Assembly: GCF_019397265.1 (NCBI RefSeq)
Contig: NZ_CP068985.1
Location: 5,064,501 to 5,128,500 of the forward strand
DNA from: Nonomuraea coxensis DSM 45129
GTDB taxonomy: Bacteria > Actinomycetota > Actinomycetes > Streptosporangiales > Streptosporangiaceae
DNA length: 64,000 bases
Direction: 5' to 3'
Shown here: piece after piece, positions 57,226 to 64,000 of the stretch
Layout of the letters: each line of letters begins with the position of its first letter
Position numbering within the stretch: the first letter of the stretch is position 1
Made by a program: the position numbers and the translations under genes
Notes under the pieces: model-generated
Seen by the model: only the letters and a program-made list of their open reading frames with translations
What the model was told of the DNA's origin: nothing
Database searches by the model: none

Positions 57226-58209
57226 GTGAGCCGAGGCGGTTCCCATCAGGCGACCCTGGCGGCCCTGGCGGCCAACGTCGGGATCGCGGTGATGAAGGTC
57301 GTGGCGTTCTTCTTCACGGGCTCGTCGTCGATGCTCGCCGAGGGCATCCACTCCGTGGCCGACTCCGGCAACCAGGGGCTGCTGCTGCTCGGCAGGTCGC
57401 GCTCGAAGCGCGGGCCCACCCCGGCCCATCCGTTCGGGTACGGGCGCGAGCGGTACTTCTACGCGTTCCTCGTGTCGGTGGTGCTGTTCTTCGGCGGCGG
57501 CCTGTTCGCCCTGTACGAGGGCTACGAGAAGATCAGCCACCCGCACCCCCTGGAGAGCTGGCCGTGGGCGGTCGGGGTGCTGGTGGGCGCGATCGTCATG
57601 GAGGGCCTGTCGCTGCGGACCGCCGTCCGCAATGCCAACGAGCTGCGCAGGAACCGGTCCTGGACCCGCTACATCCGCGACGCCAAGGCCCCGGAGCTGC
57701 CGGTGGTGCTGCTGGAGGACGCGGCGGCCCTGACCGGGCTGGCCTTCGCCCTGATCGGCGTCGCCCTCGCCCTGGTGACCGGCGACACCGTCTGGGACGG
57801 CGTCGGCTCGGTCGCGATCGGCGTCCTGCTGATCATCGTGGCGGTGACGCTCGCCAGGGAGACCAAGAGCATGATCATCGGTGAGGCGGCCTCCCCCGAG
57901 ATCCAGCGCCGCATCGAGGACGTGCTCGGGAACGACGAGGTCATCGCCGGCTGGACCCAGCTCCGCACCCTGCACCTGGGGCCCGAGGACCTGCTCGTGG
58001 CCGCCCGCGTCACCGTCGCCGGTCACCGGGAGTCGGACGCGGTGGCCGAGGCGCTCGGCGAGACCGAGCGGCGCATCCGCGACCGGGTGCCGATCGCCTC
58101 CGTCGTCTACCTCTCGCCGGCCCCCGCCGGCCCGAAGGAGCGACCGCAGGGCGACGAGGATCAGGTGAAGCAGCCGCAGGACGACGAGGATCAGGTGAAG
58201 CGGCGGTAG
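57226..58209 (+). CDS. Cation diffusion facilitator (CDF) family transporter
   Basis: The 327-residue protein starts at GTG 57226 (GAGAGGAGG upstream). It has six membrane helices. Metal-site residues are seen in LAEGIHSVADSGNQ (HSxxD) and VVLLEDAAALTGLAFALIG, with HPFGYGRERYFYAF typical of the family. The C-terminal cytoplasmic domain and a tail with repeated DEDQVK follow. It exports zinc or another divalent metal. It is divergent from the P450, with a shared operator between, and overlaps the convergent NlpC/P60 gene by 19 bp. Confidence 0.93.
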   Translation: MSRGGSHQATLAALAANVGIAVMKVVAFFFTGSSSMLAEGIHSVADSGNQGLLLLGRSRSKRGPTPAHPFGYGRERYFYAFLVSVVLFFGGGLFALYEGYEKISHPHPLESWPWAVGVLVGAIVMEGLSLRTAVRNANELRRNRSWTRYIRDAKAPELPVVLLEDAAALTGLAFALIGVALALVTGDTVWDGVGSVAIGVLLIIVAVTLARETKSMIIGEAASPEIQRRIEDVLGNDEVIAGWTQLRTLHLGPEDLLVAARVTVAGHRESDAVAEALGETERRIRDRVPIASVVYLSPAPAGPKERPQGDEDQVKQPQDDEDQVKRR

Positions 58210-59294
58210 CTGACGGCGCGGCCGTCGTTGGCGACGGTCCCGATGCTGACGGTCGACCCGGCGTGCGGCGCGTGGATCATCTTGCCGTCGCCGATGTAGA
58301 CGCCGACGTGGCCGGCGGGGTTGCCGAAGAAGACCATGTCGCCGGGCTGCGGCGTACTGACCGGCGTGCCGCTCGCCTGGTAGCCGGCGGCGGTGGTGTC
58401 GCCGATCTTGATGCCGGCCTGGTTGAGCACGTAGTAGACCAGGCCGCTGCAGTCGAAGGACGCCGGGCCGTTGGCGCCCCACACGTAGGGCTTGCCCATA
58501 TGGAGCTTGGCGGCGTCCACGATGCGGTCGCCGGTGGCGGTGCCCTTCTCGAACGGCAGGGGCGTCGGCGGCGCGCCGTTGCCCGCGTTGGCGGCCGGGT
58601 TGGCCCCCGGGCCGCCCGCGGGGTTGCCGCCCGGCTCGGTGCCGCCTCCGCCGTCGCCCTGCAGGGTCGTCTTCGGTATCGGCGCGGGGTCCCACTGCAC
58701 GGTGTGGCCGGGCCCCGGCACGAACGTCTGGTCGCCCGGCGCCTTGATCGCGGCGAACGTCGCCGCCCGGTCGCCCAGGAGCTTCTTGACGTCCTTCATG
58801 GCCTGGGTCACGGCCTCGCCGGCGTCGTCGGCGTGCGGCTGGGCCTCGGAGAGGGCCGTGGCGACCATGGGTCTGACCGCGGCGTCGTACTTCTTCTGGT
58901 CGGCCTTGGGGTTGGCGGTCTTCCACGCGCGCACCTTGTCCAGCAGCGTGCCGCAGATCCCGTTGATCTTCGACTCGGCCGTCTCCAGCGCCTTGGCGGC
59001 GTTGTCGAGGGCGCCCGCGCTGCCGGTGAGCGCGCCGTGGAAGGCGGTGCCCGCCCGGTCGTAGCCGCCCATGTAGGTGACGAAGGCGTTCGCGGACGCG
59101 CCGTTCCACGCCTTGTCGACGTTGCGGACCGCGGCGCTGATCCGCCCGGCGTAGCCGTCGACCTTGCCGGCCGCGCCCCGCCACCGCTTGGCGACGCCGC
59201 GGATCGTCTCGGGGCTGCCGCTGACCTTGCGCAGCAGGTCGGCCAGCTTCTCGCCGTCGCCCGGCAGCGCGGCGACCTGCTCGGCGACGCCCAT
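58191..59294 (-). CDS. WXG-like N-terminus fused to NlpC/P60 peptidase
   Basis: The protein has 367 residues. Residues ~1-110 form a helical hairpin with a WNG turn (VDKAWNGASANAF), as in WXG100/LXG proteins exported by type VII secretion. A Gly/Pro-rich linker (GDGGGGTEPGGNPAGG) leads to the NlpC/P60 domain (~250-367): YVWGANGPASFDCSGLVYYV with catalytic Cys282, GDMVFFGNPAGHVGVYIG with His, and MIHAPHAG. It should cut peptide stems in peptidoglycan outside the cell. Its ATG overlaps the stop of the upstream WXG-like gene by one base, so the two are a pair. Confidence 0.92.
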   Translation of the reverse strand: MGVAEQVAALPGDGEKLADLLRKVSGSPETIRGVAKRWRGAAGKVDGYAGRISAAVRNVDKAWNGASANAFVTYMGGYDRAGTAFHGALTGSAGALDNAAKALETAESKINGICGTLLDKVRAWKTANPKADQKKYDAAVRPMVATALSEAQPHADDAGEAVTQAMKDVKKLLGDRAATFAAIKAPGDQTFVPGPGHTVQWDPAPIPKTTLQGDGGGGTEPGGNPAGGPGANPAANAGNGAPPTPLPFEKGTATGDRIVDAAKLHMGKPYVWGANGPASFDCSGLVYYVLNQAGIKIGDTTAAGYQASGTPVSTPQPGDMVFFGNPAGHVGVYIGDGKMIHAPHAGSTVSIGTVANDGRAVSYRRFT

Positions 59295-59590
59295 TACGAG
59301 TCCGCCCCGCTGGCCCGGTTGGCGGTGCGGACGTTCTGCCGCACCTTGTCCAGCGCGCGTTCGACGCCTTCGAGCTTGGAGCCGGCCTGGCCCAGCTCCT
59401 CGTCCGCCGCCTTCTCGACGGCGTCGACGGCGGAGGCCAGGCCGGAGGAGTCGGCCAGCTTGCCGAAGATCGAGGAGTCCGTGGCTCCGGCGGGAAAGCC
59501 GCCGCCCAGGTCGTTCACTTCTTTCGCCACCTTCCGCGCGGCGGACGCACAGTCCTCCAACGCCTGGAAGTGGACCTCCAGCCCGCCCAT
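59294..59590 (-). CDS. WXG100-like small partner protein
   Basis: The 98-residue all-helical protein (FQALEDCASAARKVAKEVND, SGLASAVDAVEKAADEELGQ, SKLEGVERALDKVRQNV) has the size and hairpin pattern of ESX-type small secreted proteins, although a strict WxG is missing (the turn is near the GGGFPAG region). It is directly coupled (TAATG) to the WXG-NlpC/P60 gene. The two may form a heterodimer for type VII export. No EccC-type ATPase is in the window. Confidence 0.8.
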   Translation of the reverse strand: MGGLEVHFQALEDCASAARKVAKEVNDLGGGFPAGATDSSIFGKLADSSGLASAVDAVEKAADEELGQAGSKLEGVERALDKVRQNVRTANRASGADS

Positions 59591-59742
59591 CGCCAGCTCA
59601 CCCCGCGTACTCGCCGTGATCTCCGTGGTGCGGGATCCATCTTGCACCAATTTCCCCGTCCGACGCATCCGTCCGGGAGGATCGGTCCGCCTTCCGGCCG
59701 GATCGGCACCGTACGGAAAGGATTGCTGGTAAGGGTGGAACC

Positions 59743-60381
59743 ATGATCTTCTTCAGGCGGGCGGCCGAGGCCGCCGTGCTCACGTCCCTTGTCGTCCCGA
59801 TCGCCCTGGTCGTCGCCGCGCCACCGGCCGCGGCCGAGGGGGGCTCGGCGGCGCGGGCACGCCGCCTGCTGGACCAGCTCAAGGTCGCCCGGCCGCTGCC
59901 CATCCGCGGGTACAGCCACCGGCGGTTCATGCCGCGCTGGGCGCACCACAAGGGCACGTGCGACGCGCGTGAGACGGTGCTGTCCCGCGACGGGCGGCGG
60001 GTGCGCAGGAACGCGGCCTGCCACCCGGTCAAGGGCGTCTGGTACAGCCCGTACGACGGCAAGTGGCTGAAGAGCGAGCGGCTGGTGGACGTGGACCACG
60101 TGGTGCCGCTCGCCTACGCCTGGCGCTCCGGGGCCAGCCGGTGGAGCCAGGCGAAGCGGCGGGCGTTCGCCAACGACCTGACCCGTCCCGAGCTCATCAC
60201 GGTCAGCCACTCGGCGAACCTCGCCAAGGGCGGCCAGGGCCCGCAGAGCTGGCGGCCGCAGCGGCGCGCCCACTGGTGCCGGTACGCCACCTCGTGGATC
60301 ACCGTCAAGCACCACTACCGGCTGTTCGTCACGCGGAGGGAACGGGTGGCGCTGCTCAACATGCTGCGTACCTGCCGGTGA
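59743..60381 (+). CDS. Secreted HNH (DUF1524-type) nuclease
   Basis: The 212-residue protein has a signal peptide (AAVLTSLVVPIALVVAAPPA). The mature part carries the HNH core: RLVDVDHVVPLAYAWRSGAS (D-H-V-V-P-L), FANDLTRPELITVSHSANLA (the N), and KGGQGPQSWRP, then the late WCRYATSW helix. Two CxxC-like cysteine pairs suggest disulfides. It is a small extracellular DNase/RNase of a type common in actinobacteria. It is divergent from the WXG/NlpC pair with 152 bp between. Confidence 0.93.
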   Translation: MIFFRRAAEAAVLTSLVVPIALVVAAPPAAAEGGSAARARRLLDQLKVARPLPIRGYSHRRFMPRWAHHKGTCDARETVLSRDGRRVRRNAACHPVKGVWYSPYDGKWLKSERLVDVDHVVPLAYAWRSGASRWSQAKRRAFANDLTRPELITVSHSANLAKGGQGPQSWRPQRRAHWCRYATSWITVKHHYRLFVTRRERVALLNMLRTCR

Positions 60382-60460
60382 GGCACTGACCTGGGCTTAC
60401 GTCGTTCTTAACGGGCTTCGTGCACGCTTGTGGCTACATGAACCGTATCGGGAGGACACC

Positions 60461-61195
60461 ATGACAACCCCTGGACCGGACGACTTCAGCGCCGCGGAGG
60501 TCCTCGGCGAGGAGCCGCCCAAGCGCCGGTACCCCCGTTCACTGGTGCTGGCCGGCGTCACCGCCGTGGCCCTGGTCACCGGGGCGGGGGTCGCGGCGGC
60601 GGCGGCGCTGTCGCCCACGCCGTCCCCGACGGCGACGGCCGGGGACGGCGCGTCGCCGTCCGCGTCGCCCTCCGCGTCCCCCTCCGGCACGCCCTCCGAG
60701 GACAAGGGCTGGGGCCGGGGCCACCACCGGGCCGGCCTCGGGGGGCCCGCCCTGCACGGCGAGTACGTCGTCCGCGGCGAGGACGGCGGCTACGTGACGA
60801 TCGCCACCCAGTACGGCGACGTCACCGCCGCCGACCAGGACTCCGTCACGGTCAAGAGCGAGGACGGCTACACCAAGGAGTACGCGGTCACCTCCGAGAC
60901 CCGTGTCAACCGCGGCGACGACGGCGCCGGCGCGCTCAAGGCCGGCCAGAAGGTCATGGTCGCCGCCAAGGTCGACGGCGGCACCGCCACCGCGGTCGTC
61001 GTCCGCGACGTCACCGACCGCGCGAACGCCGCCCGCGACGGCGGCAAGGACGGCGACCGGCCCTGGGGCAAGGGCTGGGGCGGCATGGGCCACGGCGACG
61101 GCGGCGACGGCGGCCAGGGTCACGGCAGGTGGCACCACGAGCCCCCGGCGTCCTCCTCCGCCCCGAGCCCGTCGGAGAGCGCCACCGGCTCCTGA
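60461..61195 (+). CDS. DUF5666-type membrane-anchored protein
   Basis: The 244-residue protein starts at an ATG behind GGGAGGACACC. A cytoplasmic N-terminus precedes one membrane segment (SLVLAGVTAVALVTGAGVAA), then a Ser/Pro-rich spacer. The DUF5666 beta domain is YVTIATQYGDVTAADQDSVT, VKSEDGYTKEYAVTSETRVN and GALKAGQKVMVAAKVDGGTA. The C-terminal tail is Gly/His/Asp-rich. It is extracellular-facing; the role is unknown. Confidence 0.87.
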   Translation: MTTPGPDDFSAAEVLGEEPPKRRYPRSLVLAGVTAVALVTGAGVAAAAALSPTPSPTATAGDGASPSASPSASPSGTPSEDKGWGRGHHRAGLGGPALHGEYVVRGEDGGYVTIATQYGDVTAADQDSVTVKSEDGYTKEYAVTSETRVNRGDDGAGALKAGQKVMVAAKVDGGTATAVVVRDVTDRANAARDGGKDGDRPWGKGWGGMGHGDGGDGGQGHGRWHHEPPASSSAPSPSESATGS

Positions 61196-61247
61196 CCCCC
61201 GCCAGGGGGGACGGGCCGCCGATCACCGGTCGTTCGCCGGCTCCCGC

Positions 61248-63086
61248 CTACGGCGTCGCCCGGCCGAGGGGGACGCGGACCGGCTCGCCCGCGGACGGGG
61301 TGACGACGACCTCGTCCGGTGTCACCCGGATCTCCGGCAGGGGCGGCTCCCCTGGGGCGGCGGTGAGCAGGATCAGGCTGACGTACACGGCCGTGCCGCC
61401 CGGATGGGCCGGGCAGACGACGTACGGGGTGGCCGAACGGGGGCCGAAGGCGTTCACGTCCTCGCCGATGACGACGCCCGCGGCGGTGAAGCCGTGCAGG
61501 CCGCGCGCCGCGCTCGTCAGCCCGTCCGGCCGCCGGGCCACCGCGTGGACGCCCTCGGCGTACGTGCCGGGAGGCACCCGGTCGGCCAAGGCGTGCCCGC
61601 CGTCACGCACGAGGTGTCCGGCGGGCGCGGTGACCTCGTGGACGCGGATCTCGGCCGGCCCGTCCACGACCGAGGTCGTCACCACGCGCACGTCGCCGTC
61701 CCGGTACGCGGAGGCGGCCAGCCGCTCCCCCACCGCCAGCGGCTCGATGCGGCGGCGGCGCGAGGGGACGCCCGCCGGTGACACGACGGCGAGCTGGTTG
61801 TCGGCCGCGCCGGGCGCGAAGTCGGGCCCGGTGTGGCTGCTGTAGGCGAGCCGCAGGTAGAGCGGGTCGGGCTCGCCGTCCCGGCGCTGGACGCGGTCAC
61901 GGTCGCTGCCGTGGTTGAGCAGGCGTACGACGCCGTCGGCGCGGGTGGCGCCGAGCACCCAGCCGGCCGCGGGCACGGTCACCACCTGGTCGGCCAGGTC
62001 GATCGGGGCGGGCTCCTCGGGGCGGGTCCACGCCGGGTGGTCCGGCGGCAGGAGCAGGCCGAGGAACGCCTTCCCCGCCCAGTACGGCGAGGCGGGCCCG
62101 GAGTAGTCCTGGGTGCCGGGCGGGAAGGGCGCGTACCAGCCGCACGTGAGCAGTCCGCGCTCGTCGGGCGCGCCGCGCTCGGCGAAGTGGCGCAGGACGC
62201 CGCTCGCGATGCGCCGGGTGCGGCCGGGCGGCAGCGGCGAGGCGCCGGTGAGCTCGCCCAGCCACAGCGGGGCGACGGTCGCGAAGCGGTAGATGAGGGA
62301 GCGGCCCTGGTGCACGGGCCCGCCGCCGGCGGCGAAGAAGTGCTGGTAGCGCTCCAGGAAGAGGCGCAGGCGGGCGGCGTAGCGCTCCTGGCGGGCGGTG
62401 TCGCCGGACATCCTGGCCCACAGCGACGGGTAGAGGTGCAGCGCCCAGCCGGTGTAGTAGTCGAAGTTCTTGCCGGCGCCGTCGGAGTACCAGCCGTCGC
62501 CGACGTACCAGTCCTCGACGCGCTCCAGGCCGGCGGCGATCTCGGCGGGCTCGTACGGGCCGCCCGCCTCCGCCAGGAACTGCTCGACGACCACCTGGAA
62601 GAGCACCCAGTTGTTGTCCGGCGTGCGCCGCCCCAGGAACCCGGCCAGCCAGGCGAGCACCCGGTCGCGCACGGCGGGGGCGAGCCGGTCGTACAGCCAG
62701 GGCCGGGTCTCGTGCAGCGCCAGCGCGATGGAGGCGGCCTCCACCAGCGGCTGGGACAGGTCGGTCAGCGGCGGCCAGGCGTAGGGGTGTGCGGGGTCGG
62801 TGCCCGCGGCCAGCCCTTCGGCGTAGCGCTCCAGCAGCGCGGGCGGGACGTCCCCGCGGGCTCCGGCGATGCGGAAGGAGGCCAGCAGGAATGTCCGGGC
62901 GAACCCCTCCAGGCCGTCGCTGACCGGGCCGGACCGGCTCGCGCCGCCGGGCAGGCGGTACTGGGCGAAGCCGTCGGTGGCGTACGGGACGACGGCGTCG
63001 AGCAGCCGGTCGGCCATGGCCTCCCAGTGCGCGCGGGTCCAGCCGGTGCGGGGTGACAGGCGGAGGTCAGGGGGCGGCAGAGGCAT
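61248..63086 (-). CDS. DUF2264 family protein (six-hairpin glycosidase-like)
   Basis: The 612-residue cytoplasmic protein has an (alpha/alpha)6-type N-terminal half with the family pattern SDGLEGFARTFLLASFRIAG, PDNNWVLFQVVVEQFL, WYVGDGWYSDGAGKNFDYYT and GWALHLYPSLWA. A beta-sandwich C-terminal half follows. The fold resembles unsaturated rhamnogalacturonyl hydrolases and similar sugar enzymes, but the reaction is not known. ATG 63086 has AGGAT upstream. Confidence 0.9.
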   Translation of the reverse strand: MPLPPPDLRLSPRTGWTRAHWEAMADRLLDAVVPYATDGFAQYRLPGGASRSGPVSDGLEGFARTFLLASFRIAGARGDVPPALLERYAEGLAAGTDPAHPYAWPPLTDLSQPLVEAASIALALHETRPWLYDRLAPAVRDRVLAWLAGFLGRRTPDNNWVLFQVVVEQFLAEAGGPYEPAEIAAGLERVEDWYVGDGWYSDGAGKNFDYYTGWALHLYPSLWARMSGDTARQERYAARLRLFLERYQHFFAAGGGPVHQGRSLIYRFATVAPLWLGELTGASPLPPGRTRRIASGVLRHFAERGAPDERGLLTCGWYAPFPPGTQDYSGPASPYWAGKAFLGLLLPPDHPAWTRPEEPAPIDLADQVVTVPAAGWVLGATRADGVVRLLNHGSDRDRVQRRDGEPDPLYLRLAYSSHTGPDFAPGAADNQLAVVSPAGVPSRRRRIEPLAVGERLAASAYRDGDVRVVTTSVVDGPAEIRVHEVTAPAGHLVRDGGHALADRVPPGTYAEGVHAVARRPDGLTSAARGLHGFTAAGVVIGEDVNAFGPRSATPYVVCPAHPGGTAVYVSLILLTAAPGEPPLPEIRVTPDEVVVTPSAGEPVRVPLGRATP

Positions 63087-63191
63087 GGAACGGGATCCTA
63101 CGCCGTCCGACGGAAAGCGGTTTCCCCCCACCCGGCCTCGTCACGCCTCCTCGCTCCTGGACGAATCCGGCCGCCACACCCCCGTGCCGCA

Positions 63192-63220
63192 TTGCATGGA
63201 CATGCAGAGGTGTGTATATA
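63192..63220 (+). promoter_or_regulatory. argG promoter, probably giving a leaderless mRNA
   Basis: TTGCAT, 17 bp, then TATATA. Only 9 nt separate the -10 from the argG GTG, so transcription would start at or within 3 nt of the start codon. No ribosome site precedes the GTG, which fits a leaderless message. Confidence 0.65.
63193..63206. promoter_or_regulatory. ARG-box-like operator
   Basis: TGCATG-GA-CATGCA is a perfect inverted repeat over the -35 of argG. Its form matches the ArgR/AhrC boxes described in actinobacteria (TGCAT-type half sites). ArgR with arginine would block polymerase. Confidence 0.6.
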
Positions 63221-63229
63221 CTTCTGCTC

Positions 63230-64000
63230 GTGTCCAAGGTACTCACCTCCCTGCCTGTCGGTGAACGAGTCGGGATCGCCTTCTCCGGTGGTCTCGACAC
63301 TTCGGTAGCGGTCGCATGGATGCGGGAGAAGGGTGCAGTGCCGTGCACCTACACCGCCGAGATCGGCCAGTACGACGAGCCCGACATCGTCTCCGTCCCC
63401 GGCCGCGCCACCGCCTACGGCGCCGAGATCGCCCGCCTGGTCGACTGCCGGGCGGCGCTCGTGGAGGAAGGGCTCGCGGCGCTGGCCTGCGGCGCGTTCC
63501 ACATCCGCTCCGGCGGGCGCACCTACTTCAACACCACCCCGCTCGGCCGGGCGGTCACCGGCACCCTCCTCGTGCGCGCCATGCTGGAGGACGGCGTGCA
63601 GATCTGGGGTGACGGCTCGACGTTCAAGGGCAACGACATCGAGCGCTTCTACCGCTACGGTCTGCTGGCCAACCCCTCCCTGCGCATCTACAAGCCGTGG
63701 CTCGACGCCGACTTCGTGCACGAGCTCGGCGGCCGCAAGGAGATGTCGGAGTGGCTGCTGGCCCACGGCCTGCCCTACCGCGACAGCACCGAGAAGGCCT
63801 ACTCCACCGACGCCAACATCTGGGGCGCCACCCACGAGGCCAAGTCGCTGGAGCACCTCGACACCGGCATCGAGATCGTCGAGCCGATCATGGGCGTGCG
63901 GTTCTGGGACCCCGAGGTGGAGATCGCCGCCGAGGACGTCACGATCGGCTTCGAGCAGGGCCGCCCGGTGACGATCAACGGCAAGGAGTTCGCCTCCGCC
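63230..64000 (+). CDS. argG: Argininosuccinate synthase, 3' end off window
   Basis: The first 257 codons are present from the GTG at 63230; the rest lies beyond the right edge. ATP-binding GIAFSGGLDTSVAVAWM is the hallmark. TYFNTTPLGRAVTGTLLVRA, GDGSTFKGNDIERFYRYGLL, ANPSLRIYKPWLDADFVHEL and STDANIWGATHEAKSLEHLD follow the long (type II, ~480-residue) form found in many actinobacteria. It joins citrulline and aspartate in arginine synthesis. The promoter is leaderless with an ARG box. Confidence 0.96.
   Translation, partial: MSKVLTSLPVGERVGIAFSGGLDTSVAVAWMREKGAVPCTYTAEIGQYDEPDIVSVPGRATAYGAEIARLVDCRAALVEEGLAALACGAFHIRSGGRTYFNTTPLGRAVTGTLLVRAMLEDGVQIWGDGSTFKGNDIERFYRYGLLANPSLRIYKPWLDADFVHELGGRKEMSEWLLAHGLPYRDSTEKAYSTDANIWGATHEAKSLEHLDTGIEIVEPIMGVRFWDPEVEIAAEDVTIGFEQGRPVTINGKEFASA

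Overview
The window is 64 kb of very GC-rich, gene-dense DNA. It has many GTG starts, frequent stop/start overlaps, and actinobacterial family types: a long-form ArgG, DesK-type kinases, STAS/RsbW switch proteins, WXG-type secreted proteins, DUF6493, and GH11 and GH71 secreted enzymes. The source is almost certainly a filamentous actinomycete chromosome. A Streptosporangiaceae/Nonomuraea-like host is a guess that cannot be proved from the sequence. I see no rRNA, tRNA, CRISPR array, integrase or complete insertion sequence.

Layout. (1) 1-6.3 kb is the end of a nonribosomal peptide cluster that continues off the left edge. It holds an EntF-like C-A-PCP-TE protein predicted to load serine, whose thioesterase has a cysteine nucleophile and which runs on in frame into an EntS-like MFS exporter. 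Two translationally coupled genes follow: a free carrier protein with an internal 12-bp repeat, and a free condensation-fold protein. (2) 6.3-16.1 kb is mixed metabolic and regulatory genes: an MDR dehydrogenase, DUF2804, an alpha/beta hydrolase, a class IV aminotransferase, isochorismatase plus a GlxA-type regulator, a DUF4097 lipoprotein, GNAT, a glycosyltransferase overlapping a CDGSH gene, and two STAS-like proteins. (3) 16.1-24.1 kb is respiratory: a CcmF-like protein and a formate dehydrogenase operon (small HTH-like protein, FdhA, Fe-S subunit, NrfD-like anchor with a repeat extension, and a 47-aa membrane peptide). (4) 24.2-37.3 kb carries a TauD dioxygenase, hemerythrin, a secreted nuclease/phosphatase-fold protein, an ArsR-type regulator beside the 3' stub of a lost dehydrogenase, a GH71 glucanase, treZ-malQ, and a large DUF6493 protein. 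(5) 37.3-46.3 kb carries XdhC-like, AI-2E-type and tiny membrane proteins, a flavin monooxygenase/MFS pair behind a tandem operator, DUF1275, GNAT, and a divergent TetR/MFS pair. (6) 46.3-53.2 kb has a GH11 xylanase with a well-marked promoter/operator, a DesK/DesR-type two-component system, a decayed AAA-ATPase remnant, and an anti-sigma/anti-anti-sigma switch cluster. (7) 53.4-64 kb has a large secreted protein of unknown function, P450 + TetR diverging from a CDF cation exporter around a perfect palindrome, a WXG-like plus WXG-NlpC/P60 pair, a secreted HNH nuclease, DUF5666, DUF2264, and the 5' part of argG, apparently leaderless and ArgR-controlled.

The most novel-looking unit is the NRPS-MFS/carrier/condensation-protein trio at the left edge. 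Making and exporting a serine-containing acyl peptide seem tied together in one polypeptide, and the TE resembles the cysteine thioesterases known to make strained lactones. Many short palindromes next to the accessory genes are promising operators and are listed individually.
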